From the NCBI RefSeq assembly GCF_910592395.1, contig NC_088324.1, forward strand, positions 8,148,953 through 8,212,952: a stretch of 64,000 nt of DNA, given 5' to 3'. The position numbers and the translations under genes are program-made. The DNA is from Lineus longissimus (lineage: Eukaryota; Nemertea; Pilidiophora; Heteronemertea; Lineidae). The notes under the pieces are model-generated. The model ran no database searches, was not told where the DNA came from, and saw only the letters and a program-made list of their open reading frames with translations. This document shows positions 12,200 to 23,129 of the stretch, piece after piece. Positions within the stretch are counted from its first letter, which is position 1, and every line of letters begins with the position of its first letter.

Positions 12200-14980
12200 C
12201 CATCATCTTATGAATAATAAATTCGGCTCCCCGTACCTACCGAAACGTGTTTTTTTATCGTGTTCTTTGATTGCTGGTTCATCTTCATTCGACATGTATG
12301 AATTTTTTTTCTCTGGGAGCTAGATCATTCGAAGTTTTGAAAGCATTTGTATATGTTTTGTCTGCTTGTATCTCTCAGTATATTTACCAGGTGGGTCTTT
12401 GATTGCAAGAAAGTGGTCTCATGAAGCATCAACACACTTTGATCTTGGTTCTTACTACGGAAAGATGTTTTTACGGTTGTGGATGGTTTCCTTGTGCCCT
12501 TTGAATGAGACTTAAAACTGAGATTCTCTATACGTGAGTGCCTTTGGCTTTACCAGGGCAGGCTAAAGATCCCACACCGGTTGAAAGTGTAACGTGATCT
12601 GAACTTCTGAAGCCATTTGTGACTCTCATTGCCTAAAAACCCACAAACAACAAATTTTTGGATTTCAGAACAGGGGTCAAGGTAATTATAGACCATGCTG
12701 TCTGCAGACTTGATCTTATTAGCTACGTGTCTAAACCCTTTAGGTTCAACCAGTCACGGAGAAGATTAAGCCTATTTCTTAGCACTGTCAAAGTACAACG
12801 ATTTAATGGTTTTACATTCTCGTCAATTTGGTCGTTGACATTTGGTTCAGACAGAGACCAACTGTGAAAAATATAGCGTTAGCAGGTACATACAGCTATG
12901 GTATTTCTGTAAAGGAGTAGGCCCAATGTCTGTTAACATATTCTGTGTACGATATGGCTATGATTTGGTTTATAGGAAAATACTTTGATTGATGGTACAA
13001 CTGTTCGGTGATAAACTCCTAAGAGCGGTAGAAGGGTCAGGTAGGGTCACATCAGATTCAAGATGGCTCTTGTCCTGGTGGGGTGAGAACTATTCAAACA
13101 CTCATCAAAATCTGATCAGGAAATGACAAGATATCATCCTGGATTCTCGAAACCGGTTGTGCAACCGGTCTGGTGACAATCCCAAAGTAGCGCAACGCAA
13201 GAAAAGAATACCGTTCTGTCGAAAAACTAACGTAACCTTTCGGTCGCTGCTCTCATTGTGTGCGTTCAATACAAACCTAACCATGTGTGATCCACAAATG
13301 ACATGCCCGAGTTTATGGATTCCTGTGGTTGCCGTGTCGTGGATAGCGCTCGCTTATCATCCCCGATAGCACACGGTTCACCGCGCGCACCATTCTCATC
13401 TATTGATGGTTGCTATTGATGTGCGGAGATGCTCCGTATCGTAAGTCATGAGGGATGCTGAGCGGTGTCTGACGTCATGTATTATGCGTTGCTTTTGATC
13501 TGACAGGATGGATGGGGCTACCCAGGGGCGTCTGGCCCGTTAGGGCAGATATGGCTTGTGTGTCAAGATAAGGACAGAATAGCTTCACATGCAGACGTTT
13601 GTTGCTTTTGGTGCACGGATGAAGAGGGGAGATGACAGGGCGCTACTAACAAAATATGTCGTCCCATCGGTAACTTAGTCTAGGACTATACTGCTTTTGC
13701 AACTCGTTGGTAAGGCTTCAGAAGGCCACAGGCAGTAGAAGAACTGGGTCCCGTAACTGTACTTTTACAACAATATCCACTGGGGCTTATATCATTTGAC
13801 TGTTTCTTCACTCCGCCGGCCTGGTTTCTGCCACTATAGGCTTCATCTGCTTGGCTTGGATTGACCTGCATCTTGTTTGAAATTCACGTAAGAAAGCCAG
13901 GATGCTGTGTGGTTTCTCATGACGTTGTGACGTTGGAGGCTCTGTTGTTCAATGGATGTCGTGTTTGCGTCTTGCAGATTATCATCATACCATACGTACC
14001 ACGCGACCGTGATGGATCCAGGGGACTCATTTCTCCGCACATAACGAGTAATATGGTCCCTTAATTAGCCTAAAGTCATTAATTTTCTGCACACTTTGGT
14101 CGATATGTATGAACAAGTGGTTATTTATAATAACATGCTGCTGATTGCGTCTATGACCACTTGATGCTTTGACATTCTTTGTATTGTTCATCAGGTCCGT
14201 CTTCAATCTGAGAGTGACAGGGTCTAGTACTGGGTCTAGTGGTTTTAAAAGATAAGTTCTTGGCCTCATAATTGGCGATACTAAACTCTCATTAGACTAA
14301 GGTGTTTTCAGAACTTGAGTGATGTGTATATTTGTCACCAGTGGGGTGCAGAATGGTTGACGGAATAGCTCGCGATGTTCATCTAAAGATATTTGTGGTG
14401 AACATAATGGGGAAATCAATATCAAATGTTGTCCATACCGTTCGAATCGAATGTACATTTGGTGTAAAATGTACACAAATTGTGGTTATTCTAGAACTGG
14501 GACGCACTCTTGGCACAATCTTGAATGCCGATACTATACACCGTGTGTATTGACAGTGGCGTTCTGCCCAATTTGGATTGTAATCCTAGCGCAATGTGGT
14601 GGGATGATTTTCCCAGTAATAGCATCTTGATATCTTGTGGGGTTGGCTTTTCCGAGGATTTTGGTTGGGTGGACTGATTTGTGTTGAGTTTTTCACTCCC
14701 CATCATTTTCGAATGATTTAGATGGATACATACTCGAAGAACCCCAGTGTCTGACTTGTACCCCCCTCTCCTCTCTATCTGACATCCCAACTTGCGATGA
14801 TATTCGAAAACATTCTCAACCATACCCTCCATAGATCATAACCCGCCACACTTAATCTGTGCCCCTCAGATGTAACTGAATGTGATAATGTAACTGAAGA
14901 GACCATCGCCGACGTGAGCAAATAATCTCAAGTCCCATCCAACACTTAAATATTGTCAAAAAGTAATAAGCCAAGATGTT
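12200..14980. other. No gene recognised
   Basis: Only short frames are seen on either strand, including a 113-codon one on the minus strand at 14491-14832 with no domain and no splice support. A small block near 12545-12580 (cagggcaggctaaagatccc) looks like a worn SINE tail but has no visible head. Confidence 0.4.
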
Positions 14981-14985
14981 ATGGA

Positions 14986-15502
14986 TTCATATCTCGCTGG
15001 TTGATTCGAGCGTAGGAATTGTTGGAGTGCTGGAATGAACTGGAATAAGAATGATGTGAAGAGATGTTGGATGGTGGAAAGGCCAGGCATGTATCGATGG
15101 TTTTGGAAATGGGGGGATGCCAAAGGGCAAAGCAGACCGTAGAATGTCATATCTTGCTGGTTGAGTCGAGCGTAGGAATGTTGGAGTACTGGAATGAACT
15201 TGAATAAGAATGCTGTGATGTGAAGAGAGATGTTGGGGTATGTTGGATGGTGGGGAAAGGTGCAGGCATGTATCGATGGTTTTGGAAATGGGGGGATGCC
15301 AAAGAACCAAGCAGACCGTAGAATGTCATATCTTGCTGGTTGAGTCGAGTGTATGATGTCGGAGTGCTGGAATGAACTGGAATAAGAATGCTGTGATGTG
15401 AAGAGATGTTGGGATATGTTGGATGGTGGCGAATGGTGCAGGCATGGATCCTAGGTTTTGGAATTGGATGGATGCGGGCTAAGCAGACGGTACCACAGGA
15501 TG
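14986..15502. repeat. 180-bp tandem repeat, about 2.9 copies
   Basis: Units start tcatatctygctggttgagt at 14986, 15145 and 15325. The first is shortened to 159 bp by deletion. Each holds ggaatgaactggaataagaa, a gatgttgg block and ggttttggaaatgggg. Minus-strand frames of up to 123 codons run through the array because it lacks stops there; they are repeat artefacts. Confidence 0.92.
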
Positions 15503-15509
15503 TCTGCTC

Positions 15510-18311
15510 ATTAACCAAAATGGCTTACAACAGAACCGTCGCTCACTTCTGGCCAGGGAAGTGGCTTAACCATGTGTTCCCTTCTCAAAAAATTGTCAAA
15601 CGTTGCATTCTGGAGAAGGAAACCTATCCACTATCGAGCACAAGATGTAACACTTTCAAAGATTTCAGCATCGAGATGTCTTTTAAATGAAGGTGGAAGT
15701 CTATGCTAAAGAGAAGAAAAGTCTTATGCCACAGTCGTGATTTATGATGCCATAAAACATTTTTGTGACGAGAAGAAAAGCTCAATTAATCTTTTATCCA
15801 ATTTAAACTTTAACGAGATGATATCAAATTTCACGGTTCGATAGATTAATTGCTTAGAATCTCGACTTTTTGTTTGTCATCTGGCTTCTGTTGAAGGATA
15901 GATCATCTCAGTTAGGTAAGCGACCTTACAATCACCTGGATGAATATGTGTCGAGTTAAACGCCTTGCTCAAGGGTACTTACATGTAATATCAAAAATAT
16001 ACAAGCTAACCTTCTTATGTGGTGTATTTAGCAACAACCGCTTGCCACCTGAGGTTTTAACCATTGTGCCACCAGTCAGCTATCAAATTTAGCATTACAT
16101 CAGCCAGTAAAAGAACATCAGCATCCACTGCATGTTAGAATATGCTGCAGTAACTGTAGGATAATGTAATAATCATCAACGCATCCTACCCATTTATGAT
16201 GAGTCAATTCCTGCCGCATAAAATCATGCGGTATCCGCATCAAAATCTAATGGACTGGAAGTTTATAATTTTCAGGGCGATTAGTCAGTGTTGGAAATGA
16301 GTGGTGTTTTGAACTGGATCGCAATGTTCGTTCCCTGATGATGCGTTTAATATCTGCGTTGATGGCGATTTACCGCCCTGTGCGGTATCAGTCGCTCCGA
16401 TTTGCTCACTCATTCCGTATGGAGAAGTTATTTGTAAATTAGGCAAAACAAAAACGTTAAACTGAGATACATGTCGAGTTTTTGTAAAGGCCGTTCACTA
16501 TCGGCTTTCAATTGGTGAACAAAAAACATTCCGTATTTTTCTTATGAAATCACTTAAAAAGAGTTGTAGAAGTTATAAATTTATTGTTTTACTCCGCAAC
16601 AGCATCCTCCAGAGCCCATCCACTTGCCCGCAACTATGAAGGTTTTTACAAAGTATTCATAAAACCGCAATGTTCAATTTTTTCCCCTAATTGTCAAATC
16701 GGGGGCGCGCAACCAGAGTTAGTCGCATTTGTCCCCCGATGATAAGTTGTCCATCCACACTGATGATGGTGACGGATCATCGAGTATGATATCTATTCGC
16801 AACGATAGACCCACTCATATATTCCAAACCATCCAGAAGTTAATCTAATTTTATAGCCATTCATTGTATGTAGTTTCAATTAGGCTACCCGCTCGGAATG
16901 CTAACCACGCTAGAGTTGCAACTGGCCATTTCATGTAGTAATTGGCTAATGATTGGTTGGCGTCAGCCGTTGGGGAGTTTTGGTGGCGACTAGCTCCTCG
17001 CGGGAGGTGAATTATGTATCGGATGCATTCTGAGATATTCTGTGGTAATGGGAAGGGATTATTGGTTCAAGGTCATGGTCGATGAAAGGCCTAGGTCATT
17101 GAGAGTTCAAGGTCATGAGAGACTTCATTCAAGTGACTTGCTTTAGGATGATGGATGCTTGTTTACAATGCAAAGGCCTATCGATGAATCATAATGAATT
17201 CACTGGTGGTGATCTATGATAGTAAATCTCTTGACATAAGCCTGGCAGTGTTCGGGCCCTCGAGTGACAGGTGGCAACGACTGAATCACATTCTGCACCG
17301 TGCATTTCAATGATTTTCCACAGAAGCATATGTCACTGTTTGACGCACATGTGTTGCAGAGGACGACACCCAGGTCTACAGACATTTTCATCATAGCCAA
17401 CACCTACTTATGATGGTTATGATGTGCGCCCTGATACACACGGCCCCCACGGAATAAAACTTATCAAGTTAAAAATGATGTATCACTTGATACTTTTGAG
17501 GCCTATTATAGTGACAGTTGTGAAGCGCTATATACCCGGTCAGTGGAAAGCGCTATAAAAAACAGCCATTTGATGAGGTAGAAAAATTCCTGAATGAGAA
17601 GAATGAAAAGTGCTGCCGTCTATTCAGATATTTCCGATCATTTGAAGAAGGAGCTCTCCTGTCAAAGGTTGAGACACCATATCCCCTTGTACATTACATA
17701 TCTCGAACTCGTCCTCCCACAGCCTAATGAACGAGTTTGCACGGCTACAGATCATTGTGTTCTTCATGAAAGTGACATGGCATTATCTCTTGGCATCTGA
17801 TGTAAGAAAAGACCGTACCACGCGTAGAATAACAACAAGATGAAAACACGGTATCCTGAAACGTCTCACGTAACACCACTCATCGCCATTGTGTTTTCTC
17901 TTGGAAATTACCATAAAATACAAATGATACCAGTGTGTTATCACTGCTAAACGCTTTCATAGTTTGCCTCGGAAGTATGACCTCTAACGTGATATTTTAA
18001 GAGACTCTCGCCGTGTTCGGGGCGCTAATAGAAATGTCTGAACAAGTTTAAGAATAATCAAAGCCCATAATTGAAATTACCATGTGTTGTCAAGTCCATG
18101 ACCTCTGTATCTCTTATATTGTAAACCAGAAAATATTAGCGCCTTATTGCAGATTCTGGTTTTTGCAACTTCGAAACAATTTTAAATTTGACAGACTGCG
18201 GACGGAGTTCAAATCTCCTTCATGAACATAATCTATTTCTCTAAATACGTTCTGTCTGTTTGCTTGCAGCATGGCAACAAGATGCTTTAAAGATTATCAA
18301 ACAGGAGTAGA
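15510..18311. other. No gene recognised
   Basis: No supported exon, RNA gene or array. If the protein encoded at 18476-20545 has upstream exons nearby they should lie here or further left, but I could not find a frame with good borders. Confidence 0.4.
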
Positions 18312-18417
18312 ATCACCCTATGAAGGACAATCAATTATGGACCAAGACTAGTGTCCATGATAGAGTGTGTATCCTTATAAGAGAGGTGTCCGCTAAGGGA
18401 TCGGTTCCACTACGTAG
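18312..18417 (+). mobile_element. MITE family A, copy 4 (right half)
   Basis: A right-hand fragment: aaggacaatcaattatggac, then accaagactagtgtcc, gagaggtgtccgctaaggg and a worn end ttccactacgta. It sits 58 bp upstream of a coding exon, inside the intron before it. Confidence 0.75.
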
Positions 18418-18475
18418 AAAAAACTGTCATCAATCCAACATCTCTGACCGTCTTGTCAAATTTTCCTCTTTGCAG

Positions 18476-18695
18476 GTTGGTCGCGGTCTCCGTTTCAAGG
18501 AGAGTACCCCCGAGGTTCACGAGTACCCCTCAGAGATGACCATGATGTCGTTCTTCCCGGAAGAGGAGCAAGAGGATTACGACACGTCGCGCTCGAACAT
18601 CAGCGATGATGACACTGACGAGGAGCCGGATATGAAGAGGGACGTGACAGATAACAATATGATGTCATCGCCGAATCAGGTTGTCGGTTCGCCAG
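18476..18695 (+). CDS. Penultimate coding exon of the unidentified acidic protein
   Basis: The 220-nt exon starts in phase 0 with codons for VGRGLRF and ends one base into a Gly codon (phase 1). It encodes the YPSE segment and the acid-serine stretch DDDTDEEPDMKRD. Both splice borders match consensus well. Confidence 0.75.
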
Positions 18696-20545
18696 GTACG
18701 TTCCACGTGGTTTGAATGCGATTTGCACACAGGCAATTTTTGTCGCTGCAACGGAGGACTCCAGTCCCCTCTAAAAGGCAGCACCTGCACATTGTCAAAT
18801 CCTGCTGTGATGCTACACAATGGTGACATTGAAACAACTCTACTACAGTTAGAACCTCTCTATTAAGGACACCCTCAGGACTGACAAGTGCTGTCCTGAA
18901 TAGAGAGGCGTGCTGATTAGAGAGGTCAAATTGAATGGGAACAATCAATTTTGGACCAAAACTGCTGTCCCTAATAGAGAGGTTGTCCTTGATAGAGAGG
19001 TGTCCGCTAAGGGAGGTTCCACTGTATTAGTTCTTTATCCAAGTCCCCCATTTTGTCTGCCATTAGTGTACTCATTTATGATACAGTTGTCTTCCGGACA
19101 AAACTGTCGACGCCCAAGAATTATTGCATAAGGTTACCAACGGAGTACAAAAAAAGTATTCACAATACAATATGTGAAAGCCACTTGAATGCCTTATCAA
19201 GGTCGTTTCTTTTGGCAATAATTCATTCCATGAGGATTAATGGGATTAGTGATAGAAACAATGTTCACTGTATGCTCTCTGGAGAGCACAACAGGAATGT
19301 CATTCTGGAAGTGCTCACTTTGAAGATAAAATTAACCGTGCAGTACAATTGGGATACTTGTTTTGCGATATTGTACCCAAAAAGTGCTTTGAGCTAGGCT
19401 TAAGTTATAATAATGGAAATATGCTAACATGATGTGATTATTATCATAACGTCATACATGTACAGTCAAAATGTACACATTTTCCATTTCAGTAGGTTAA
19501 ATAAAGGTAAAATGAATGCAAAATTCGTACAAGGCTAGCTTTAGCATTAAGGGAAAGGTTAGAGGAGGGGTTAGTGTTATTGTAGAAAGGTCTTCGTGGG
19601 ATAGCATTGTCAGAGTGTACGAATATTGTGTTTACTCAGGAAGAAGGTTTTGAGCACCAATAGTCTATCTATCTATCTATCTATGTATCACATTTATATA
19701 GCGCCCTTATCAGTCCTATATTGGGCCGTTCAAAGGCGCTTAACAAAAACAGAGTCTCTATAAGAAGTATATAGTCTTTGACAACAATAAACAATTCTAA
19801 TGTTCGTAATGTTGTTGAAAAAGGTGGGTCTTCAGGAGTGTCTTAAAAGTTGTGATGGAGTCCGCATTTCGAATATTACTAGGGAGGTCATTCCAGAGTG
19901 CTGCTGCGGCACACTGGAATGTACGCTCGCCAAATCTAGTCTTTGTGCGCGGGAGCACTAGCGAGATGGTATCTGCTGATCGAAGTACTCGCCGTGACTG
20001 ACGGATCTCTAAAAAGTCAGACATTGAAAGTCAGTCATTGAAAGGGTAGCATTAGCATGAAAGGAAAGGTTAGAGTAGATGTTAGCTATATCATAGAAAG
20101 GACCTGGTAGCATTAGAATTGTGCACAGAAAGGTTTGGGCTTTTTCCGGTTGTACGAATATTGTATTCATTTTATCACTGATCATTTCAGAATCGCACAG
20201 TTCTAGTATTTCACGACTCTAAAAACGTCATTAAATGCATGGCATATCACACCACGTTTAGTGACATGATCTGTTTTGAACAATCGGCCCTGATTAGATT
20301 TCAATGTGTCTCAATGTCACTCATTTAAACGCTTCACTTTTTCAGGCGGCGCTCTAGGGAGTTACAAAGGTCGATTTATGGACGAATATCAACTTGGCAC
20401 GGCGCCAGCACCGTCAGGACGACCTCTCGCGCAACGCATCATTCCGGAACCTGAGCCGGAGCCGGAGGAGACGCAGATCAAACCTGCGGACGAGGATGAG
20501 ACGTTTGCGTGGTCAGAGTCGACAAACTCTGACATGTTGTTCTAG
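18476..20545 (+). CDS. Unidentified acidic protein, last two coding exons (3' partial gene)
   Basis: Two exons (18476-18695 and 20346-20545) join in phase to give 139 C-terminal residues ending NSDMLF. The first acceptor is tcctctttgcag, the donor is ccag/gtacgt and the second acceptor is actttttcag. The encoded tail is hydrophilic: a basic-to-Pro segment near its start (RFKESTPEVHEYPSE), then a long Asp/Glu-Ser region, then PEPEPEPEE and a final acidic-aromatic end. There is no signal peptide or membrane segment in this part. I do not recognise the family for certain; the HEYPSE segment recalls taperin/phostensin C-termini, but only from memory. Upstream exons were not found. The intron holds a full MITE and a LINE fragment. 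A 3' UTR with AATAAA at 21602 and 21824 follows. Confidence 0.75.
18844..19025 (+). mobile_element. MITE family A, copy 5 (full length, reference copy)
   Basis: A 182-bp element flanked by TA. Its ends are CAGTTAGAACCTCTCTATT and the inverted AAGGGAGGTTCCACTG, so it has imperfect terminal inverted repeats of about 30 bp that begin CAGT, with a TA target, as in Tc1/mariner. Inside, gagaggtgtcc-type blocks recur in both orientations, so the RNA could fold into nested hairpins. It has no coding capacity. It lies in the intron between the two exons at 18476-20545. Confidence 0.9.
19540..20175. repeat. About 110-bp repeat flanking a LINE fragment
   Basis: The blocks gcattaagggaaaggttaga (about 19543) and gcattagcatgaaaggaaag (about 20050) begin two related sequences that both go on through a tagaaaggwcc block to tgtacgaatattgtrtt. 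The LINE fragment lies between them. This is either an older tandem duplication with a LINE inserted or a repeat that was split. Confidence 0.6.
19662..20027 (-). mobile_element. 5'-truncated CR1/L2-like LINE
   Basis: On the minus strand a 75-codon frame (20024 to 19797) encodes the end of a non-LTR retrotransposon ORF2: SRRVLRSADT, LVLPRTKTRFGERTFQ, AAAALWNDLP, then a TFKTLLKTHLF block. This pattern (R-SAD, PRT, G-R-F, LWN-LP, FK--LKT-LF) is the usual C-terminus of CR1/Jockey-group polymerases. About 110 bp of 3' UTR follows (with gcgctatataaatgtg), then a (TAGA)5 tail, seen as tctatctatc on the plus strand from 19664. The rest of the element is missing, so it is inactive. Confidence 0.88.
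20346..20545 (+). CDS. Terminal coding exon of the unidentified acidic protein
   Basis: The 200-nt exon completes a Gly codon and encodes 65 residues and a TAG stop. It contains YKGRFMDEYQLG, an Ala/Pro linker and PEPEPEPEE. Codon use is GC-rich compared with the flanks, which supports it being coding. Confidence 0.78.
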
Positions 20546-21845
20546 ATTTGAAAGCTGCATCTTTGGAGGTTGTCGCATATCTCTGTGCTGCTGTGAAGTG
20601 TGCTCATTGTCAAGGTCTCCTCGGACGCTGCTTGAATTCCCTGCAGCAGAAATCTTTTGACGAAACTTCTTGGGCGGTACACAGAGCTTCGATTTCTGAC
20701 AATTTCTGATGAATCCCTGTCCTCAAAACTGGAGCTCTGAAACTATATTGGTACCTGTTTGTATCAAAATAACTCTCCTACTCCTTTGAACCATGATAGT
20801 TGTGACAATTTTATTTTGCAAGATACGGGTATGTGACCTTGCGATCAATCATTCCCTTGTTTACTTTTATTCTGTCATTCCATTTTGAAAATACCGGTAT
20901 GAAAATCTCATATCTACTTGTTGAAAATTAGTTTTTCGTTGGCTAAACATTCCTTTTCAATATCTTCTATACATTCCTGTGTGTTCTTTTCTCGATTTAA
21001 CGTATCTAGTGCAGTTGAAATGGCTGGTTTGGACCAAGCAGTGGAGTTGAACTTCCAGACTCTCTCGCTGGACTGGCTGTCGTGACCTAAAGGCCTTTTA
21101 ACTTGAAGTAGTCATGAGAGTTCTTAAACTTGATACCATTTCAACGGATACTGTTGGGTCAAGCGCAGCCTACTTTTCAACCCCACAAGTTCCGAAGTGA
21201 CTCAAGCTTACTCAGGTTGGAAGGGGGGGTGACTTAATTCCCCGGTTTCTCAAAAAGTTCCCCCGATGGGACATGGCTCCAACACATTTTGTGTTTTGGT
21301 GATAGCTAGCGGGGTGTTAACCACTAGCATATGTGGCTCCTCGAAGTTAAGAGTGTAACAGGAACATTTAACCTTCTTTTGAATAGTTATAAAAAGTAAT
21401 TCACATGGTGCTGAATTCTATGACAGTAATGTATTCATGACACGAATATGGAAGTTTTTTTTATCATTTTCATGTTGATTTCTTGAACCAAAGAACTAAA
21501 AAATGTTGTGTGTGGATTGCATAAAGTGAGGGACAAGAGAAGATTTTATCGAAGTGAATACTTGGGGAAGGGGGGGGGGGTTCTTTGAGAATTGTGTTCT
21601 TAATAAAGCCCACAGAAGTTCTATTCCTGATTTGTCACGATGGAACATATTTTGGATGACCTGTATATTTCATGTCTAAGACATTTGCGACACCCTGTAT
21701 ATTTAACATCTGCCGTGTAGACGTGTAATAACGACTGTAAATATTTTCATACCGAACAACGCAGATATTCAGCAGGGATAGATTGGTGTTACGCACAACA
21801 TCACATACTTAATACCGAGACTTAATAAAGACTATTCTTTATTAA
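20546..21845 (+). other. Probable 3' UTR of the acidic-protein gene
   Basis: No open frame of note follows the stop at 20545. AATAAA occurs at 21602-21607 and 21824-21829, the latter followed by a T-rich block, so the transcript most likely ends near 21,845. A G run at 21566-21580 lies within. Confidence 0.5.
21824..21829 (+). promoter_or_regulatory. Polyadenylation signal AATAAA
   Basis: This is the canonical hexamer in cttaataaagac, 1.28 kb after the stop codon at 20545, with T-rich sequence directly downstream. An alternative hexamer lies at 21602. Confidence 0.5.
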
Positions 21846-21849
21846 TTCT

Positions 21850-22930
21850 TGTTTTACTCCGACATCCTAACGCCTTGTATTGAAGTTGAAATATCTTCTT
21901 TGCCAATATATGCGGGAAATTGAGCCTGTGCCAGGGCGTGACACTAAGATACGACTACGTTACTAACCGTGGTTTCTTTTTTGGCCCCCTGGTATGCTAC
22001 CAGAGAACTAAAATGCTAAAATGTATGCAGTGCACTACAGAACCACTCATTTGAGAAGACAAAGACCAAAGGGGGTGAATATGCGGGATGGATGCATTCA
22101 TTCCTGATGGAGGTTGCTCCCTAAGCTAAAAGGTGCATTTAGAAACTGTGTTGACATGCTGAAGAAGGTTAAGGGGTGCCAGTACTGTAGGCAATTTTAC
22201 ATGTAATAGGCCTATGTGAAACTGATGCACCTCAGCCCCCTTAAACATGTCGACACAGTAAACAATTCCTTTTGCTCGAAGCTGGCCCGATGATACAAGT
22301 CATTTAGGATGTTGGGGGAAAATAAATCGCGTTATTTCTGACGATCGGCTTAACAATCCCACCAATCATATTCAAGAAGACTGATCTGAAAGCATCTCGT
22401 TTTGAATTATTATCTAAACATAACCATAATTGTTAAATATTATGTATAGATAGACGATGTAGACAAATTTTTCTTTACCAAATTTTGTAGGATTTTTTAA
22501 GAGTGTATAATGCATGCCTTTAATTTAATTAGGCGATTTGGTAGTTCTTTAAAAATCATTTTCAATGCGCCCTAATATGGGATTTTCTTCAGTATCGTAT
22601 GTGTACATAATGTTTGTTTGATAATTGCACAACCAGCCGTGTCGCCTGGTGGTGTATATGATAATGAAACCACTAGAGGCATCTGGTGGCAAGTTGATGT
22701 ACTATAGTAGCAATAGACCTGTGGAACTCCTTGCTTGAAAATCTTGCGGCATGTTTTCCGTCCTGGTGAGGATTCTTCGGTCGACAAGCACTAAAAAAGG
22801 GTGAACTAGAGACTCAAAAATGTAATCCTCTTGTAACTTTCCTTAAAATGGTAAGAAAGTTATCATCAACCTGAAATGACTATCAGATGAGTCAATGTGC
22901 ATGCAAGTTTTTCAAGTGAGGTGTTCTGCA
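21850..22930. other. No gene recognised
   Basis: AT-rich sequence with short frames only. It separates the acidic-protein gene from the CRE-site cluster. Confidence 0.4.
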
Positions 22931-22943
22931 GAGACTATGCAGA

Positions 22944-23125
22944 TGACGTCATCACAAAGGACACATTTTGGATGTCAAATTGACGTCCTTGACCCGCGTG
23001 GCGCACATAGTTGTTGGCGGCGGTCGTGAAGTGTGGTGACGTCATCAGGTGGCACACGCTGTTGGCGATGTCAGGAGTGTCAAGGTCACGGATTGACGTC
23101 CAAATAGGCCGTTGTAATGACGTCA
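22944..23125. promoter_or_regulatory. Cluster of five CRE/ATF sites
   Basis: The perfect palindrome TGACGTCA occurs at 22944, 23037 and 23118, and TGACGTCC at 22981 and 23094. Between them lies TCAAGGTCACGG (near 23079), a nuclear-receptor ERR/SF-1-type half site. CREB/ATF/bZIP proteins bind TGACGTCA. The cluster could be an enhancer or promoter; no exon starts beside it, and the nearest known gene start downstream is SET, 4.6 kb away. Confidence 0.55.
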
Positions 23126-23129
23126 CTGA

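Noticed and set aside
14987-15518. Minus-strand frames of 107 and 123 codons
   Set aside because: They are readings of the 180-bp tandem repeat, with the same peptide recurring.
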